From positions 225,058-289,057 of the forward strand of contig DLCG01000008.1 of the NCBI GenBank assembly GCA_002480495.1: DNA of 64,000 nucleotides, read 5' to 3'. The translations under genes and the position numbers were made by a program. Positions 50,251 through 59,690 of this stretch are shown here, piece after piece. Positions within the stretch are counted from its first letter, which is position 1; each line of letters opens with the position of its first letter. The notes beneath the pieces were generated by a model. That model was given only the letters and a program-made list of their open reading frames with translations. It was not told the origin of the DNA and did no database searches. Origin of the DNA: Rhodobiaceae bacterium UBA7804 (GTDB taxonomy: Bacteria > Pseudomonadota > Alphaproteobacteria > Parvibaculales > Parvibaculaceae).

Positions 50251-51909
50251 CTAAGCGCCGACGCCTTCCTTGCGGTTATGCGTTTTCGGCGCGGGGGCGC
50301 CGTCGCGCAGCAGCTTGTGCGTGATCGAATCCGTCAGCGCCTGGAAGGAGGCATCCACGATGTTGGGCGAGACGCCGACCGTGAACCAGCGATTGCCCTT
50401 CGCATCGGCGCTTTCGATCATGACGCGGGTGACGGCTTCCGTGCCGCTTGTGAGGATACGCACCTTGAAGTCCGCGAGGCGCAGATCCTCGATATAGGGC
50501 GAGTATTTGCCGAGATCCTTGCGCAGCGCCTGGTCGAGCGCGTTGACCGGGCCGTTGCCCTCGCCCACCGAGATCAGCTTTTCGCCATCGACCACGACCT
50601 TCACCGTCGCTTCCGAAACGGTGACGAGATCGCCCAGCGCGTTGAAGCGGCGCTCGACGAGGACGCGGAAGGACTCGACGTTGAAGAATTCGGGCACCTC
50701 GCCGAGAATGCGCCGGGCAAGAAGCTCGAAAGAGGCTTCGGCGCCGTCATAGGAATAGCCGAGGAACTCGCGCTCCTTCACCTCGTCCAGCAGGCGGCCG
50801 ATGCGGCGGTCGGCCGGATCGAACTCGATGCCCGCCTCTTCGAGACGCGCGAGGATGTTCGATTTGCCGGCCTGATCGGAGACGGCGATCTTGCGCTTGT
50901 TGCCGACGCTTTCGGGCGGCACATGCTCATAGGTCTTCGGGTCTTTCAGGATCGCCGAGACATGGATGCCGGCTTTCGACGCGAAAGCGCTTTCGCCCAC
51001 GTAAGGCGCGTAGCGATCCGGCGCGCGATTGAGGATTTCGTCCAGCGTGCGCGAGACATGGGTGAGGCTTTTCAGGCGCTCATGCGTGACGCCGATCTCG
51101 AAACGATCCGCATAAAGAGGTTTCAGGAGGAGCGTCGGGATAAGCGAGACCATGTTGGCATTGCCGCAGCGCTCGCCCAGACCGTTCAGCGTGCCCTGCA
51201 CCTGGCGGACGCCCGCGCGCACGGCGGCGAGCGAATTCGCCACCGCGTTTTCCGTGTCGTTATGCGCGTGGATGCCGAGTTTCTCGCCGGGAACGCCCGA
51301 GGCGATCACCTCGCCCACGATGCGCTCCACCTCGTCCGGCAGGGTGCCGCCATTGGTGTCGCAGAGGACGGCCCAGCGCGCGCCGTTTTCAAGCGCGGTC
51401 TTCACGCAGGCGACCGCGAATTCGGGGTTCGCCTTGTAGCCGTCGAAGAAATGCTCGCAGTCGATCATCGGTTCGCGGCCCTTGGCGGCGATGGCCTTCA
51501 CGCTGTCGGCGATGCTTTCGAGATTTTCCTCGTTGGTGATGCCGAGCGCGACCGAGACATGAAAATCCCAGCTCTTCGCGACGAGGCAGACGGCGTCCGT
51601 TTCCGCATCCAGCACGGCGGCGAGGCCCGGATCGTTCGAGGCCGAGCGCCCTGCCCGCTTCGTCATGCCGAAGGCGGTGAACTTCGCATGGCCGAGCTTC
51701 GGCCTGTCGCCGAAGAAGGCGGTGTCGGTCGGGTTCGCGCCGGGATAGCCGCCCTCGATGTAATCGAGACCGAGTTCGTCCAGGAGGCCGCTAATGAGGC
51801 GCTTGTCCTCGACGCTGAAATCGACGCCGGTCGTCTGCGCGCCGTCGCGCAGCGTGGTATCGAAAAGGTAGAGGCGTTCACGCGTATTGGCTGTCTTGGA
51901 CTTGCTCAT
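50251..51909 (-). CDS. cimA: Citramalate synthase
   Basis: A 552-residue member of the HMGL-like/alpha-isopropylmalate synthase superfamily. The N-terminal LFDTTLRDGAQTTGVDFSVEDK is the substrate/metal site, with EGGYPGANPTD, the divalent-metal HAHNDTENAVANS, and VQGTLNGLGERCGN. The C-terminal LeuA dimer/regulatory domain follows the linker SVGNKRKIAVSDQAGK. TTGVDFS and EGGYPGANP are typical of CimA and separate it from LeuA. It condenses acetyl-CoA and pyruvate to (R)-citramalate, a threonine-independent route to isoleucine via 2-oxobutanoate. ATG 51909 (MSKSKTAN) is preferred over the in-frame ATG at 51924. No attenuator is seen. Confidence 0.88.
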   Translation of the reverse strand: MSKSKTANTRERLYLFDTTLRDGAQTTGVDFSVEDKRLISGLLDELGLDYIEGGYPGANPTDTAFFGDRPKLGHAKFTAFGMTKRAGRSASNDPGLAAVLDAETDAVCLVAKSWDFHVSVALGITNEENLESIADSVKAIAAKGREPMIDCEHFFDGYKANPEFAVACVKTALENGARWAVLCDTNGGTLPDEVERIVGEVIASGVPGEKLGIHAHNDTENAVANSLAAVRAGVRQVQGTLNGLGERCGNANMVSLIPTLLLKPLYADRFEIGVTHERLKSLTHVSRTLDEILNRAPDRYAPYVGESAFASKAGIHVSAILKDPKTYEHVPPESVGNKRKIAVSDQAGKSNILARLEEAGIEFDPADRRIGRLLDEVKEREFLGYSYDGAEASFELLARRILGEVPEFFNVESFRVLVERRFNALGDLVTVSEATVKVVVDGEKLISVGEGNGPVNALDQALRKDLGKYSPYIEDLRLADFKVRILTSGTEAVTRVMIESADAKGNRWFTVGVSPNIVDASFQALTDSITHKLLRDGAPAPKTHNRKEGVGA

Positions 51910-52118
51910 GGTTCCGTTCCGCATCGTGGAGGGCGCAAAGGCCCGTCATCGGGTGGCAATCCGCCACCGGCCGGTCCGTGTTCCACAATGTATTGCAAGC
52001 GTGCTTGTACGGCGGCGGCGGAGCTATGTCAGCCGCTAATAATCAGACCCTGAATGATCGAGTGTGCCGGGTTCATGCCGGTATCCTCGCTGGCCGCCGT
52101 TAATATTTCCTAACGAAA

Positions 52119-53483
52119 TCAAGCCGTTAGGCCCTTGAGCCGGGCTTGCGCCCGGTCCCGTCCGATGAGAGGTAGCAGGTTTTTGAGTTCCGGTCCATGC
52201 GTCAAACCGGTGAGCGCGAGGCGGAGCGGCATGAAGAGGGCCTTGCCCTTGCGGCCCGTCGCCTCCTTCACGGCGCCGGTCCAGAGGCTCCAGGTGTCGA
52301 GGTCCCAGGGCTCGGGGGGCAACGCGGCCGCGGCGGCGGCGGCGAAATCCGCCTCCTCGATGACGGGCTCGAGCGGGCCCTCGACGATACGCGCCCAATC
52401 GACGGCGTCGGCGAAGAGGACGAGGTTCGGCTTCACCGCATCCCAGAAGGCGGGGCCGAGATCGCAGCCGAGCGCGGCGAGACGGGGCTTCGCCGTCTCA
52501 TAGGGCATGATGTGGAGGCAGGCGGAGTTGACGCGGGCAAGGTCCGCCGGGTCGAAGCGAATGTCTGAGCGGCCGAGGCGCGCGATGTCGAAACTTTCGG
52601 CGAGCGTCGCGAGCGAGAGGCAGGGCTCGACCGGCTCCGGCGTACCGAGGCGCGCGAGCAGCGCATTCAGGGCCATCGCCTCATAGCCCGCCTCGCGAAG
52701 CGCGCGGAGCGAGAAACGCTCGGCATCGTCGCGCTTCGACAGCGGCTTGCCCTCCGGCCCGTTCAAGAGCGAGTAATGCGCGAAGGCGGGCGGCTCCGCG
52801 CCCAGCGCGCGGATGATCTGAATCTGGACGCCGGTATTGGTGATGTGATCCGAGCCGCGGATGACATGAGTGATCGCAAAGTCGATGTCGTCGACGATGC
52901 TCGGCAGCGTGTAGAGGAAGCGGCCATCCTCGCGAATGAGGACGGGATCGGAGAGCGAGGCGCCGTCGATCTCGACATGGCCCTGGATCATGTCCTCGAA
53001 GGTCGTGTGCTCGTGGTCGAGCCTGAAGCGCCAGTGGGGCTTGCGGCCTTGTAGCTCTAACTGAAAGCGATCGTCGTCGGACAAATTCAACGCCGCACGA
53101 CCATATATTGGCGGGAGACCACGGGCGAGCTGGCGTTTGCGGCGGCGGTCGAGTTCCGCCGCACTTTCATAAGCCGGATAGAGGCGGCCCGAGGCTTTGA
53201 GTTTTTCCGCCGCAGCTTCATAAGCCGCGAGACGCTCCGACTGGCGGGCGAAGATGTCATGGACGAGGCCGAGCCAGGCAAGGTCTTCCTCGATCGCGGT
53301 GGCGAATTCAGCGGTCGAGCGCGCATCGTCCGTGTCGTCCATGCGGAGCATGAACTTCCCGCCATTCTTCCGTGCAAAGAGGAAGTTCAGGAGCGCGGCG
53401 CGGGCATTGCCGACATGGAGACGGCCCGTGGGCGACGGGGCGAAGCGGACAACGACGTCAGAGGAGCCGGGCGCGGCGCTCAT
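52119..53483 (-). CDS. gltX: Glutamyl-tRNA synthetase
   Basis: A 454-residue class I synthetase. VVVRFAPSPTGRLHVGNARAALLN carries the HIGH-like motif (HVGN), and KPLSKRDDAERFS the KMSKS-like motif; FMLRMDDTDDARS and HYSLLNGPEGKPLSK are GlnRS/GluRS-family blocks. The C-terminal anticodon-binding domain is present and reads through to a normal stop. It charges tRNA-Glu in the cytosol. Alphaproteobacteria often have two GluRS genes, and this one might be the discriminating or non-discriminating form; sequence alone does not tell. It overlaps the NAD+ synthase stop by 4 bases (ATGA), so they are translationally coupled. Confidence 0.9.
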   Translation of the reverse strand: MSAAPGSSDVVVRFAPSPTGRLHVGNARAALLNFLFARKNGGKFMLRMDDTDDARSTAEFATAIEEDLAWLGLVHDIFARQSERLAAYEAAAEKLKASGRLYPAYESAAELDRRRKRQLARGLPPIYGRAALNLSDDDRFQLELQGRKPHWRFRLDHEHTTFEDMIQGHVEIDGASLSDPVLIREDGRFLYTLPSIVDDIDFAITHVIRGSDHITNTGVQIQIIRALGAEPPAFAHYSLLNGPEGKPLSKRDDAERFSLRALREAGYEAMALNALLARLGTPEPVEPCLSLATLAESFDIARLGRSDIRFDPADLARVNSACLHIMPYETAKPRLAALGCDLGPAFWDAVKPNLVLFADAVDWARIVEGPLEPVIEEADFAAAAAAALPPEPWDLDTWSLWTGAVKEATGRKGKALFMPLRLALTGLTHGPELKNLLPLIGRDRAQARLKGLTA

Positions 53484-55147
53484 ATGTCCTGATCCCGGAA
53501 GCCGTTCACGATCGGATAGCGGCGGTCGCGGCCGAAATTGCGCGCGGTGACTTTCACACCCGGGGCGGCCTGACGACGCTTGTATTCCGAGATGTAGAGG
53601 AGATGCTCGACGCGCTTGACCATATCCCGGTCGTGCCCGCGCTCGACGATCTCGCGCACCGACATTTCCTCTTCCACGAGGCAGTGGAGAATGTCGTCCA
53701 GAACATCGTAAGGCGGGAGCGAATCCTGATCCGTCTGGTCGGGGCGAAGCTCGGCGGAAGGCGGGCGCGTGATGATGTTTTCCGGGATCACCCTGCCCTT
53801 CGGCCCGAGGCATCCCTTGGGCATGTTCTCATTGCGCCAGCGGGCCATGCGGAAGACGCGCGTCTTGTAGAGATCCTTGATGGGATTGAAGCCGCCATTC
53901 ATGTCGCCATAGATGGTGGCGTAGCCGGCGGAGACTTCCGACTTGTTGCCCGTGGTGAGCAGCATGGAGCCGAACTTGTTGGAAATCGCCATGAGGATGA
54001 CGCCGCGCGTGCGCGACTGGAGATTTTCCTCCGTCGTGTCGGACTGGCGGCCCTCGAAAAGCTTTTCGAGGGAGGAGATGAAGCCCGTGACCGGCTCCTC
54101 GATGGGAACGACGTCGTAGCGGGTGCCGAGAAGCTTCGCGCATTCGGCCGCATCGCCGAGGCTTTCGGGCGAGGTGTAGCGGTAAGGCAGCATGACGCAG
54201 TGGACCTTGTCGGCACCCAGCGCATCGACCGCGATGGCGGCGACGAGCGCGCTGTCTATGCCGCCCGAGAGGCCGAGAACGACGCCCGGAAAGCGGTTCT
54301 TGTTCACATAGTCGCGAAGGCCCTGCACCACGGCGAGATAAAGCGCTTCGTCGCTTTCCTCGATCTTCGCGCGCTCGCCCGTCGCGCAGACCCAGCCCTT
54401 GGCCTCGCGCGTCCAGTCCGTATAGGCGATCTTCTCTTCCCAGGCGGGCATCTGGACAGGGAGCGAGAGGTCCGCATTCAGCACGAAGGAGGCGCCGTCG
54501 AAGACGAGTTCGTCCTGCCCGCCGAGCTGGTTCAGATAGACCATGGGCAGGCCGCTCTCCTTGATGCGGGAGACGACGAGCTGCATGCGCGCATCGAACT
54601 TGTTGAAGTCGTAGGGCGAGCCGTTCGGCACGAGGATGATTTCCGCGCCGGACTCTTCCAGGCACTCGACCACATCCGGGAACCAGATGTCCTCGCAGAT
54701 GGGCGCGCCGATGCGCACGCCGCGAATGTTGAAGGGGCCCGGCATTGGGCCCTCGTCGAAGACGCGCGGTTCGTCGAAGACTGAATAGTTCGGCAAGTGG
54801 ACCTTGGCGCGGTAGCCGCGCACCTCGCCATGATCGAGATAGAGGACGGCGTTGAAGAGCTTGCCGTCATCGGCAAGCCAGGGGCAGCCGATGAGAACGG
54901 CGGGGCCGCCATCGACCGTCTGGCGGGCGAGATCGATCGCCGCCGCGCGGGCCGTGCGCTGGAAGGCACCCTTGAGGACGAGGTCTTCCGGCGGATAGCC
55001 GGTGAGGAAGAGCTCGGAGAAGACGATGAGGTCCGCGCCCTCGATCTCCGCCTCGCGGCGGGCCGCGACGGCCTTCTGGAGATTGCCCTCGATATCCCCG
55101 ACAACGGGGTTCAGCTGGGCAAGGGCGATGCGGAGCTTGTCGGTCAT
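53480..55147 (-). CDS. nadE: Glutamine-dependent NAD+ synthase
   Basis: A 555-residue two-domain enzyme. The N-terminal nitrilase-type glutaminase has Glu in FSELFLTGYPPEDLVLK, Lys in AKVHLPNYSVFDEPRVF and Cys in GAPICEDIWFPDVVE. The C-terminal NAD+ synthase has the ATP pyrophosphatase motif GLSGGIDSALVAAIAVDALG, PYRYTSPESLGDA and ATIYGDMNGGFNPIKDLYKT, ending with ITRPPSAELRPDQTDQDSLPPYD. It amidates nicotinic acid adenine dinucleotide using glutamine-derived ammonia. The length suits the bacterial glutamine-dependent form. It is the first gene of the operon with gltX. Confidence 0.95.
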   Translation of the reverse strand: MTDKLRIALAQLNPVVGDIEGNLQKAVAARREAEIEGADLIVFSELFLTGYPPEDLVLKGAFQRTARAAAIDLARQTVDGGPAVLIGCPWLADDGKLFNAVLYLDHGEVRGYRAKVHLPNYSVFDEPRVFDEGPMPGPFNIRGVRIGAPICEDIWFPDVVECLEESGAEIILVPNGSPYDFNKFDARMQLVVSRIKESGLPMVYLNQLGGQDELVFDGASFVLNADLSLPVQMPAWEEKIAYTDWTREAKGWVCATGERAKIEESDEALYLAVVQGLRDYVNKNRFPGVVLGLSGGIDSALVAAIAVDALGADKVHCVMLPYRYTSPESLGDAAECAKLLGTRYDVVPIEEPVTGFISSLEKLFEGRQSDTTEENLQSRTRGVILMAISNKFGSMLLTTGNKSEVSAGYATIYGDMNGGFNPIKDLYKTRVFRMARWRNENMPKGCLGPKGRVIPENIITRPPSAELRPDQTDQDSLPPYDVLDDILHCLVEEEMSVREIVERGHDRDMVKRVEHLLYISEYKRRQAAPGVKVTARNFGRDRRYPIVNGFRDQDI

Positions 55148-55291
55148 TTATCTGCCGGGCATTTCACAAGGAATCACGGGACGTTAGCCCCAGAACACTG
55201 GTGGAGCCTCGCGGTTTTAGCCGTTGAGGGACGCGGTCACAATAGTTCTGGCGGGAGTTCAGGGATGAACGGCGGAAAGGGGCATTCCGGG

Positions 55292-55306
55292 GTGCGCCGG
55301 GCGCAC
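55292..55306. promoter_or_regulatory. Short perfect palindrome upstream of an MDR gene
   Basis: GTGCGCC-G-GGCGCAC, a 15-base palindrome, lies 50-65 bases before the ATG of the first MDR oxidoreductase gene. GGCTAGGCT follows at 55312-55320 and resembles GGCTAGTCT at 61187-61195 before the second MDR gene, at a similar distance from a CCGGAGGAGA ribosome site. Regulatory role is inferred. Confidence 0.3.
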
Positions 55307-55356
55307 GGCACGGCTAGGCTCGCCGCAGCGACAATTCAAAGCCGGAGGAGAACCCC

Positions 55357-56358
55357 ATGACCGCCAACCGCCAGGTGCTGCTGACCGAAACCCCGCAGGG
55401 AAAGCTCGCCGAGAACCATTTCAGGTTCGAGCCGAACGGCAAGATGCCGGAGGCGAAGGACGGCGAGTTGCTGCTGAAGACGAAGCTCATCTCGCTCGAC
55501 GCGGCGAACCGGGCCTGGATGCAGGGCGCGACCTATCGCTCGGCCGTGGAGGCCGGAACGGTGATGGCGGGCGGCTCTATCTCGGAGGTGATGGATGCGA
55601 AGGCGCCGGGCTTTGCCAAGGGCGACATCGTGTTCGCGGATACGGGCTGGCAGGATTATGCGGCGGTGCCGGCGAAGACCGCGCAGAAGCTGCCGAAGAT
55701 GGAACCGCTCTCCCACCTTCTCAGCGTCTACGGCATTGCGGGGCTCACGGCCTATTTCGGGCTTCTCGAAGTCGGCAAGCCCAAGGCGGGTGAGACGGTG
55801 GTCGTTTCCGCGGCGGCGGGCTCCGTCGGCTCCATCGTCGGGCAGATCGCCAAGATCAAGGGCTGCAACGTGATCGGCATCGCGGGCGGCGCGGAGAAGT
55901 GCAAGCTGCTGACCGACGAACTCGGCTTCGATGCGGCGATCGACTACAAGGCCGAGCCCGTGGGCAAGGCGCTCCGCAAGGCAGCGCCGAAAGGCATCGA
56001 CGTCTATTTCGACAATGTGGGCGGCGACATTCTCGAAGCCGTGCTTTTCGGCATGAACAATTACGGCCGCATCGCCTGTTGCGGGGCAGTTTCGCAGTAT
56101 GACGGCGCGGCCCCCGCGCACGGCCCGCGCGGCATTCCCGGCCTCGTGGTCGTGAAGCGGCTCATCATGCAAGGCTTCATCGTGATGGACTATCAGGACC
56201 GCCACGATGAGGCGCTGAAGGATCTTCAGGGCTGGGTCGAAAGCGGCAAGCTGAAGGTCAAGGAAGACATCATGGAAGGGCTCGAAAACACGCCGAAGGC
56301 GCTGATCGGGCTGCTTGCGGGCGAGAATGTCGGCAAGCGCATGATCCGGGTATCCTGA
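55357..56358 (+). CDS. NADP-dependent MDR oxidoreductase (CurA/PTGR-like), paralogue 1
   Basis: A 333-residue zinc-free medium-chain dehydrogenase/reductase. ISLDAANRAWMQGATY is the GroES-like active region; VVSAAAGSVGSIVGQIAKIKGC near residue 150 is the Rossmann loop, followed by GIAGGAEKC and YFDNVGGDILEAVLFGMN. This group (curcumin reductase/prostaglandin reductase-like) reduces alpha,beta-unsaturated ketones, aldehydes and quinones with NADPH. The substrate is unknown. The start ATG follows CCGGAGGAGAACCCC. It lies upstream of the MacA-MacB-OMF operon; two paralogues lie downstream of the same operon. Confidence 0.9.
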   Translation: MTANRQVLLTETPQGKLAENHFRFEPNGKMPEAKDGELLLKTKLISLDAANRAWMQGATYRSAVEAGTVMAGGSISEVMDAKAPGFAKGDIVFADTGWQDYAAVPAKTAQKLPKMEPLSHLLSVYGIAGLTAYFGLLEVGKPKAGETVVVSAAAGSVGSIVGQIAKIKGCNVIGIAGGAEKCKLLTDELGFDAAIDYKAEPVGKALRKAAPKGIDVYFDNVGGDILEAVLFGMNNYGRIACCGAVSQYDGAAPAHGPRGIPGLVVVKRLIMQGFIVMDYQDRHDEALKDLQGWVESGKLKVKEDIMEGLENTPKALIGLLAGENVGKRMIRVS

Positions 56359-56456
56359 ACTCGCTGCATATTGCAGGTATCTCCGGTTTCCCTGCCCTTC
56401 GCGCCGCTTTTCCTTCTGTCTTGCGACGGAAGAGCCATATCTCTCCGTTATAGATT

Positions 56457-57710
56457 ATGGGGCGACATGAAGAGGCAGACCGGCCGATGGGCTACGAGAG
56501 CGATACGAAATACGGCACGAATGAGCGCGGCGCACGGAACCTGCCCGAGCAACTGAAGGCGCATTGGCGCGACCTGCCCGGTGCTGTGCGCTGGGGCGGC
56601 ATCGGCGTTGCCGCGCTCGTTCTGATCTGGATCGTCTATGGCTGGGCCTTTGGTGGCGAAAGCCTGACCTACCGGACAGCGACGGCGACGCGCGGCACGA
56701 TCGAGCAGACGGTGACGGCGCTCGGCTCGCTGCAGCCCAAGGATTATGTGGATGTTGGCGCGCAGGTCTCCGGACAGTTGAAGAAGGTCTATGTGGAGGT
56801 GGGCGACGAAGTGAAGGAAGGAGACCTTCTCGCCGAAATCGACGCCAAGACCTATGAGACGGAACTTGCCGCGGCGCGGGCAAGGCTTGTCCAGCTCGAA
56901 TCCGAACTTGCGGGCTCGCAGGCCGAATTCACCCTGGCGCAACGCCAGTACAAGCGAAATCTCGAACTCGCCAGAATCGACGCGGTGAGCCGCGACGACC
57001 TCGACACGAGCGAAACGGCGGTGAAGACGACGCAGGCGACCATCGCCTCTCTCACGGCGCAGATCGAACAGCAGAAATCCACCGTGGAAGGAGCTGAGGT
57101 CAATCTCGGCTATACCAAGATCTATGCGCCCATGAACGGAACCGTGACATCGCAGACGGCGCTGCAGGGGCAGACGCTGAATGCAAACCAGACGGCGCCG
57201 ACCATCCTGACGATTTCCGACCTCAGCACCATGACCGTGGAAGCGGAAGTGGCGGAAGCCGATGTAGGCCGCCTCTCGCCTGGCATGCCGGTCTATTTCA
57301 CGACGCTCGGCGCGGCCAACGAAAGATGGCGCTCCACAGTGCGGCAGATTCTTCCGACGCCGGAAATCGAGAACGATGTCGTGCTCTATACCGTTCTCGT
57401 CGACATCGCCAATCCCGACGGCAAGCTGATGAAGGACATGACCACGCAGGTCTTCTTCCTGCTGGGCGAGGCGCAGGACGCGATCACCGTGCCCGTGGGC
57501 GCGGTGAGCGAGGGTGCGGACGGCAAGTCCTATGTGAGCGTGATGACGGAAGATGGCCCGCGACCCCGGCAGGTGGAAGTGGGGCTGACCAACCGCGTCA
57601 GCGCGGAGATAAGAAGCGGGCTCGACGAAGGCGAGACGGTGGTGACGGGCATCGCCTCGGGAACGGAAAGCGGCGCGGCCAGCTCACGGCGCATGCCGGG
57701 CTTCCTCTAA
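56457..57710 (+). CDS. macA: MacA-like periplasmic adaptor (membrane fusion protein)
   Basis: A 417-residue HlyD/AcrA-type adaptor. It has an N-terminal membrane anchor (VRWGGIGVAALVLIWIVYGWAF, ~residues 40-60), a barrel-lipoyl half DVGAQVSGQLKKVYVEVGDEVKEGDLLAEID, a ~90-residue coiled-coil hairpin (YKRNLELARIDAVSRDDL to IEQQKSTVEGAEVNL), the second lipoyl half YTKIYAPMNGTVTSQTALQGQTLN, and a beta-barrel. It links the MacB ATPase to an outer membrane factor. ATG 56457 is taken; ATG 56487 after a GAGG-like site is an alternative. It starts the macA-macB-OMF operon, with 15 and 6 bases between genes. Confidence 0.9.
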   Translation: MGRHEEADRPMGYESDTKYGTNERGARNLPEQLKAHWRDLPGAVRWGGIGVAALVLIWIVYGWAFGGESLTYRTATATRGTIEQTVTALGSLQPKDYVDVGAQVSGQLKKVYVEVGDEVKEGDLLAEIDAKTYETELAAARARLVQLESELAGSQAEFTLAQRQYKRNLELARIDAVSRDDLDTSETAVKTTQATIASLTAQIEQQKSTVEGAEVNLGYTKIYAPMNGTVTSQTALQGQTLNANQTAPTILTISDLSTMTVEAEVAEADVGRLSPGMPVYFTTLGAANERWRSTVRQILPTPEIENDVVLYTVLVDIANPDGKLMKDMTTQVFFLLGEAQDAITVPVGAVSEGADGKSYVSVMTEDGPRPRQVEVGLTNRVSAEIRSGLDEGETVVTGIASGTESGAASSRRMPGFL

Positions 57711-57725
57711 AGGATTGCGCTGCCC

Positions 57726-59684
57726 ATGCACTCGCCCTACCCCAAAAGCGCGGCACCGCTGATCGAGCTTCACGATGTCTCCAAGGTCTACAGGACCGGG
57801 GAAACGGAAGTGCGCGCGCTGGACGGCGTGTCGCTGACGATCCGGCGCGGCGAGTTCGTCGCCATCATGGGGCAGTCCGGTTCCGGCAAGTCGACGCTCA
57901 TGAATATTCTCGGCTGTCTCGACCGGCCGACGGAGGGGCACTACGAGGTCGCAGGAACAGACGTGGCATCGCTTTCCTCCGACGAACTGGCAGTGCTGCG
58001 CCGCGATACGTTCGGCTTCGTGTTCCAGCGCTACAATCTGCTTTCGAGCATGACGGCGGCGGAAAATGTCGAACTGCCGGCGATCTATGCCGGCGCGACG
58101 CGGAGCGAGCGGTCCGAGCGGGCGAAGGAGCTGCTCGAGCGGCTGGGCATGGGAGACCGCACGGCGCACAGGCCGACCGAACTTTCAGGCGGACAGCAGC
58201 AACGCGTTTCCATTGCCCGCGCGCTGATGAACGGGGCGGATGTCATTCTCGCCGACGAACCGACAGGCGCGCTCGACACGCAGAGCGGCGCCGACGTTCT
58301 GAAGGTGCTGAAGGATCTCAACGCCGAAGGGCACACCGTCATTCTCATCACGCACGATCCGGCGGTGGCCGACTATGCCAACCGGACGATACAAATCCGC
58401 GACGGACGCATCGTTTCCGATACGGGCGCGACCGCGGCGACGAGCATTGCCGCCTCCGATGAAGGCCCGACGCGCCGCAATACGCTCGTCATTCAGGCGG
58501 AGATCGCCGAAGCGGTGAAAATGGCTTTCAGGTCTCTGCGCGCCAATATCTTCCGCACGGCGCTGACGCTGCTTGGCGTCGTGATCGGCGTGGCGGCGGT
58601 TGTCGTCATGCTCGCCATCGGCGACGGCAGCAAGGCGAATATCATGAGTTCCATGCAGAGCATGGGAACGAACCTGCTGGTGGTGAGGCCGGGCGCGCCG
58701 GGCGTGCGATCTTCCGGCGACATCGCGACGCTCGTGCCTTCGGACGCAGAGGCCATTCTCGACGTCGCCAACGTGACGGCCGCCATCCCCTCACGAAGCA
58801 CCTCGACGACGCTGCGCTATGGCAATGTCGACTACCGCACGCAGGCGGAAGGAACCTGGCCGGAACTTACGACCGTGCGGGACTGGAACGTGGCGCAAGG
58901 CGGCTTCTTCACGGAGGCCGACCTGAACGGCTATGCGCCGGTGATCGTGCTCGGGCAGACGGTCGTGGATGCGCTCTTCCCGGACGGCAGCAATCCGGTC
59001 GGGAAATACGTGCTCGTCGGCAATATTCCCTTCGAGGTCGTCGGCGTGATGGAGGCAAAGGGCGCTGCCGCCTTCGGCCGCGACCAGGACGATGTTGCCT
59101 TCGTGCCGATCACGACAGGCTTCATGCGGCTTTTCGGGCAGCAATATGCCGACTCGATCACGGTGAAGGTGGCGGACTCCGACCGCGTGGACGAGACGGA
59201 GGCGGCCATTCATGCGCTGCTCCTCGCGCGGCACCGGACGGAAGACTTCCAGATCCGCAACACCGCCTCGATGCTCGAGACGCTGGAAAGCATGTCCAAC
59301 ACGATGACGATCCTGCTCGGCTCCGTGGCGGCGATCTCGCTTCTCGTCGGCGGCATCGGCGTGATGAACATCATGCTCGTGAACGTGACCGAGCGGACGC
59401 GGGAAATCGGCCTGCGCATGGCGACCGGCGCGCGGATGGGCAATATCCTCGTTCAGTTCAATACGGAGGCGCTGGTCGTTTGCGGCGTGGGCGGAATTAT
59501 CGGCGTGATGCTCGGCATATCGACGGCGCTGGCGCTTTCGGGTCTCGGGCTCAATATCGCGATCAATCCCATGCCTTCGGTGCTTGCCTTTACCTGCGCA
59601 TTTCTTACCGGACTCGTGTTCGGCTATCTGCCCGCACGCAAGGCGGCGCGGCTCGACCCGGTGGTCGCGCTGTCATCGGAGTGA
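57726..59684 (+). CDS. macB: MacB-like macrolide/peptide export ABC transporter
   Basis: A 652-residue non-canonical ABC protein with an N-terminal ATPase and four membrane helices. The ATPase has Walker A MGQSGSGKSTLMN, signature LSGGQQQRVSIARAL and Walker B VILADEPTGALD. The membrane half has TM1 (ALTLLGVVIGVAAVVVMLAIG), a large periplasmic domain (~residues 300-510), then GSVAAISLLVGGIGVMNIMLV, VVCGVGGIIGVMLGISTALAL and the last TM ending FGYLPARKAARLDP. This is the MacB mechanotransmission layout: it pumps substrate from the periplasm through the outer membrane factor. Substrates vary (macrolides, enterotoxin, heme precursors, siderophores); none is indicated here. Confidence 0.93.
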   Translation: MHSPYPKSAAPLIELHDVSKVYRTGETEVRALDGVSLTIRRGEFVAIMGQSGSGKSTLMNILGCLDRPTEGHYEVAGTDVASLSSDELAVLRRDTFGFVFQRYNLLSSMTAAENVELPAIYAGATRSERSERAKELLERLGMGDRTAHRPTELSGGQQQRVSIARALMNGADVILADEPTGALDTQSGADVLKVLKDLNAEGHTVILITHDPAVADYANRTIQIRDGRIVSDTGATAATSIAASDEGPTRRNTLVIQAEIAEAVKMAFRSLRANIFRTALTLLGVVIGVAAVVVMLAIGDGSKANIMSSMQSMGTNLLVVRPGAPGVRSSGDIATLVPSDAEAILDVANVTAAIPSRSTSTTLRYGNVDYRTQAEGTWPELTTVRDWNVAQGGFFTEADLNGYAPVIVLGQTVVDALFPDGSNPVGKYVLVGNIPFEVVGVMEAKGAAAFGRDQDDVAFVPITTGFMRLFGQQYADSITVKVADSDRVDETEAAIHALLLARHRTEDFQIRNTASMLETLESMSNTMTILLGSVAAISLLVGGIGVMNIMLVNVTERTREIGLRMATGARMGNILVQFNTEALVVCGVGGIIGVMLGISTALALSGLGLNIAINPMPSVLAFTCAFLTGLVFGYLPARKAARLDPVVALSSE

Positions 59685-59690
59685 GGCGAA

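Noticed and set aside
50146..52053. Long plus-strand open frame of 635 codons over the cimA gene
   Set aside because: Antisense to citramalate synthase, whose catalytic motifs are intact; the plus-strand product shows only alternating charged low-complexity sequence.
53372..54784. Plus-strand open frame of 470 codons over gltX and nadE
   Set aside because: Antisense to the intact NAD+ synthase and GluRS; no motif of its own.
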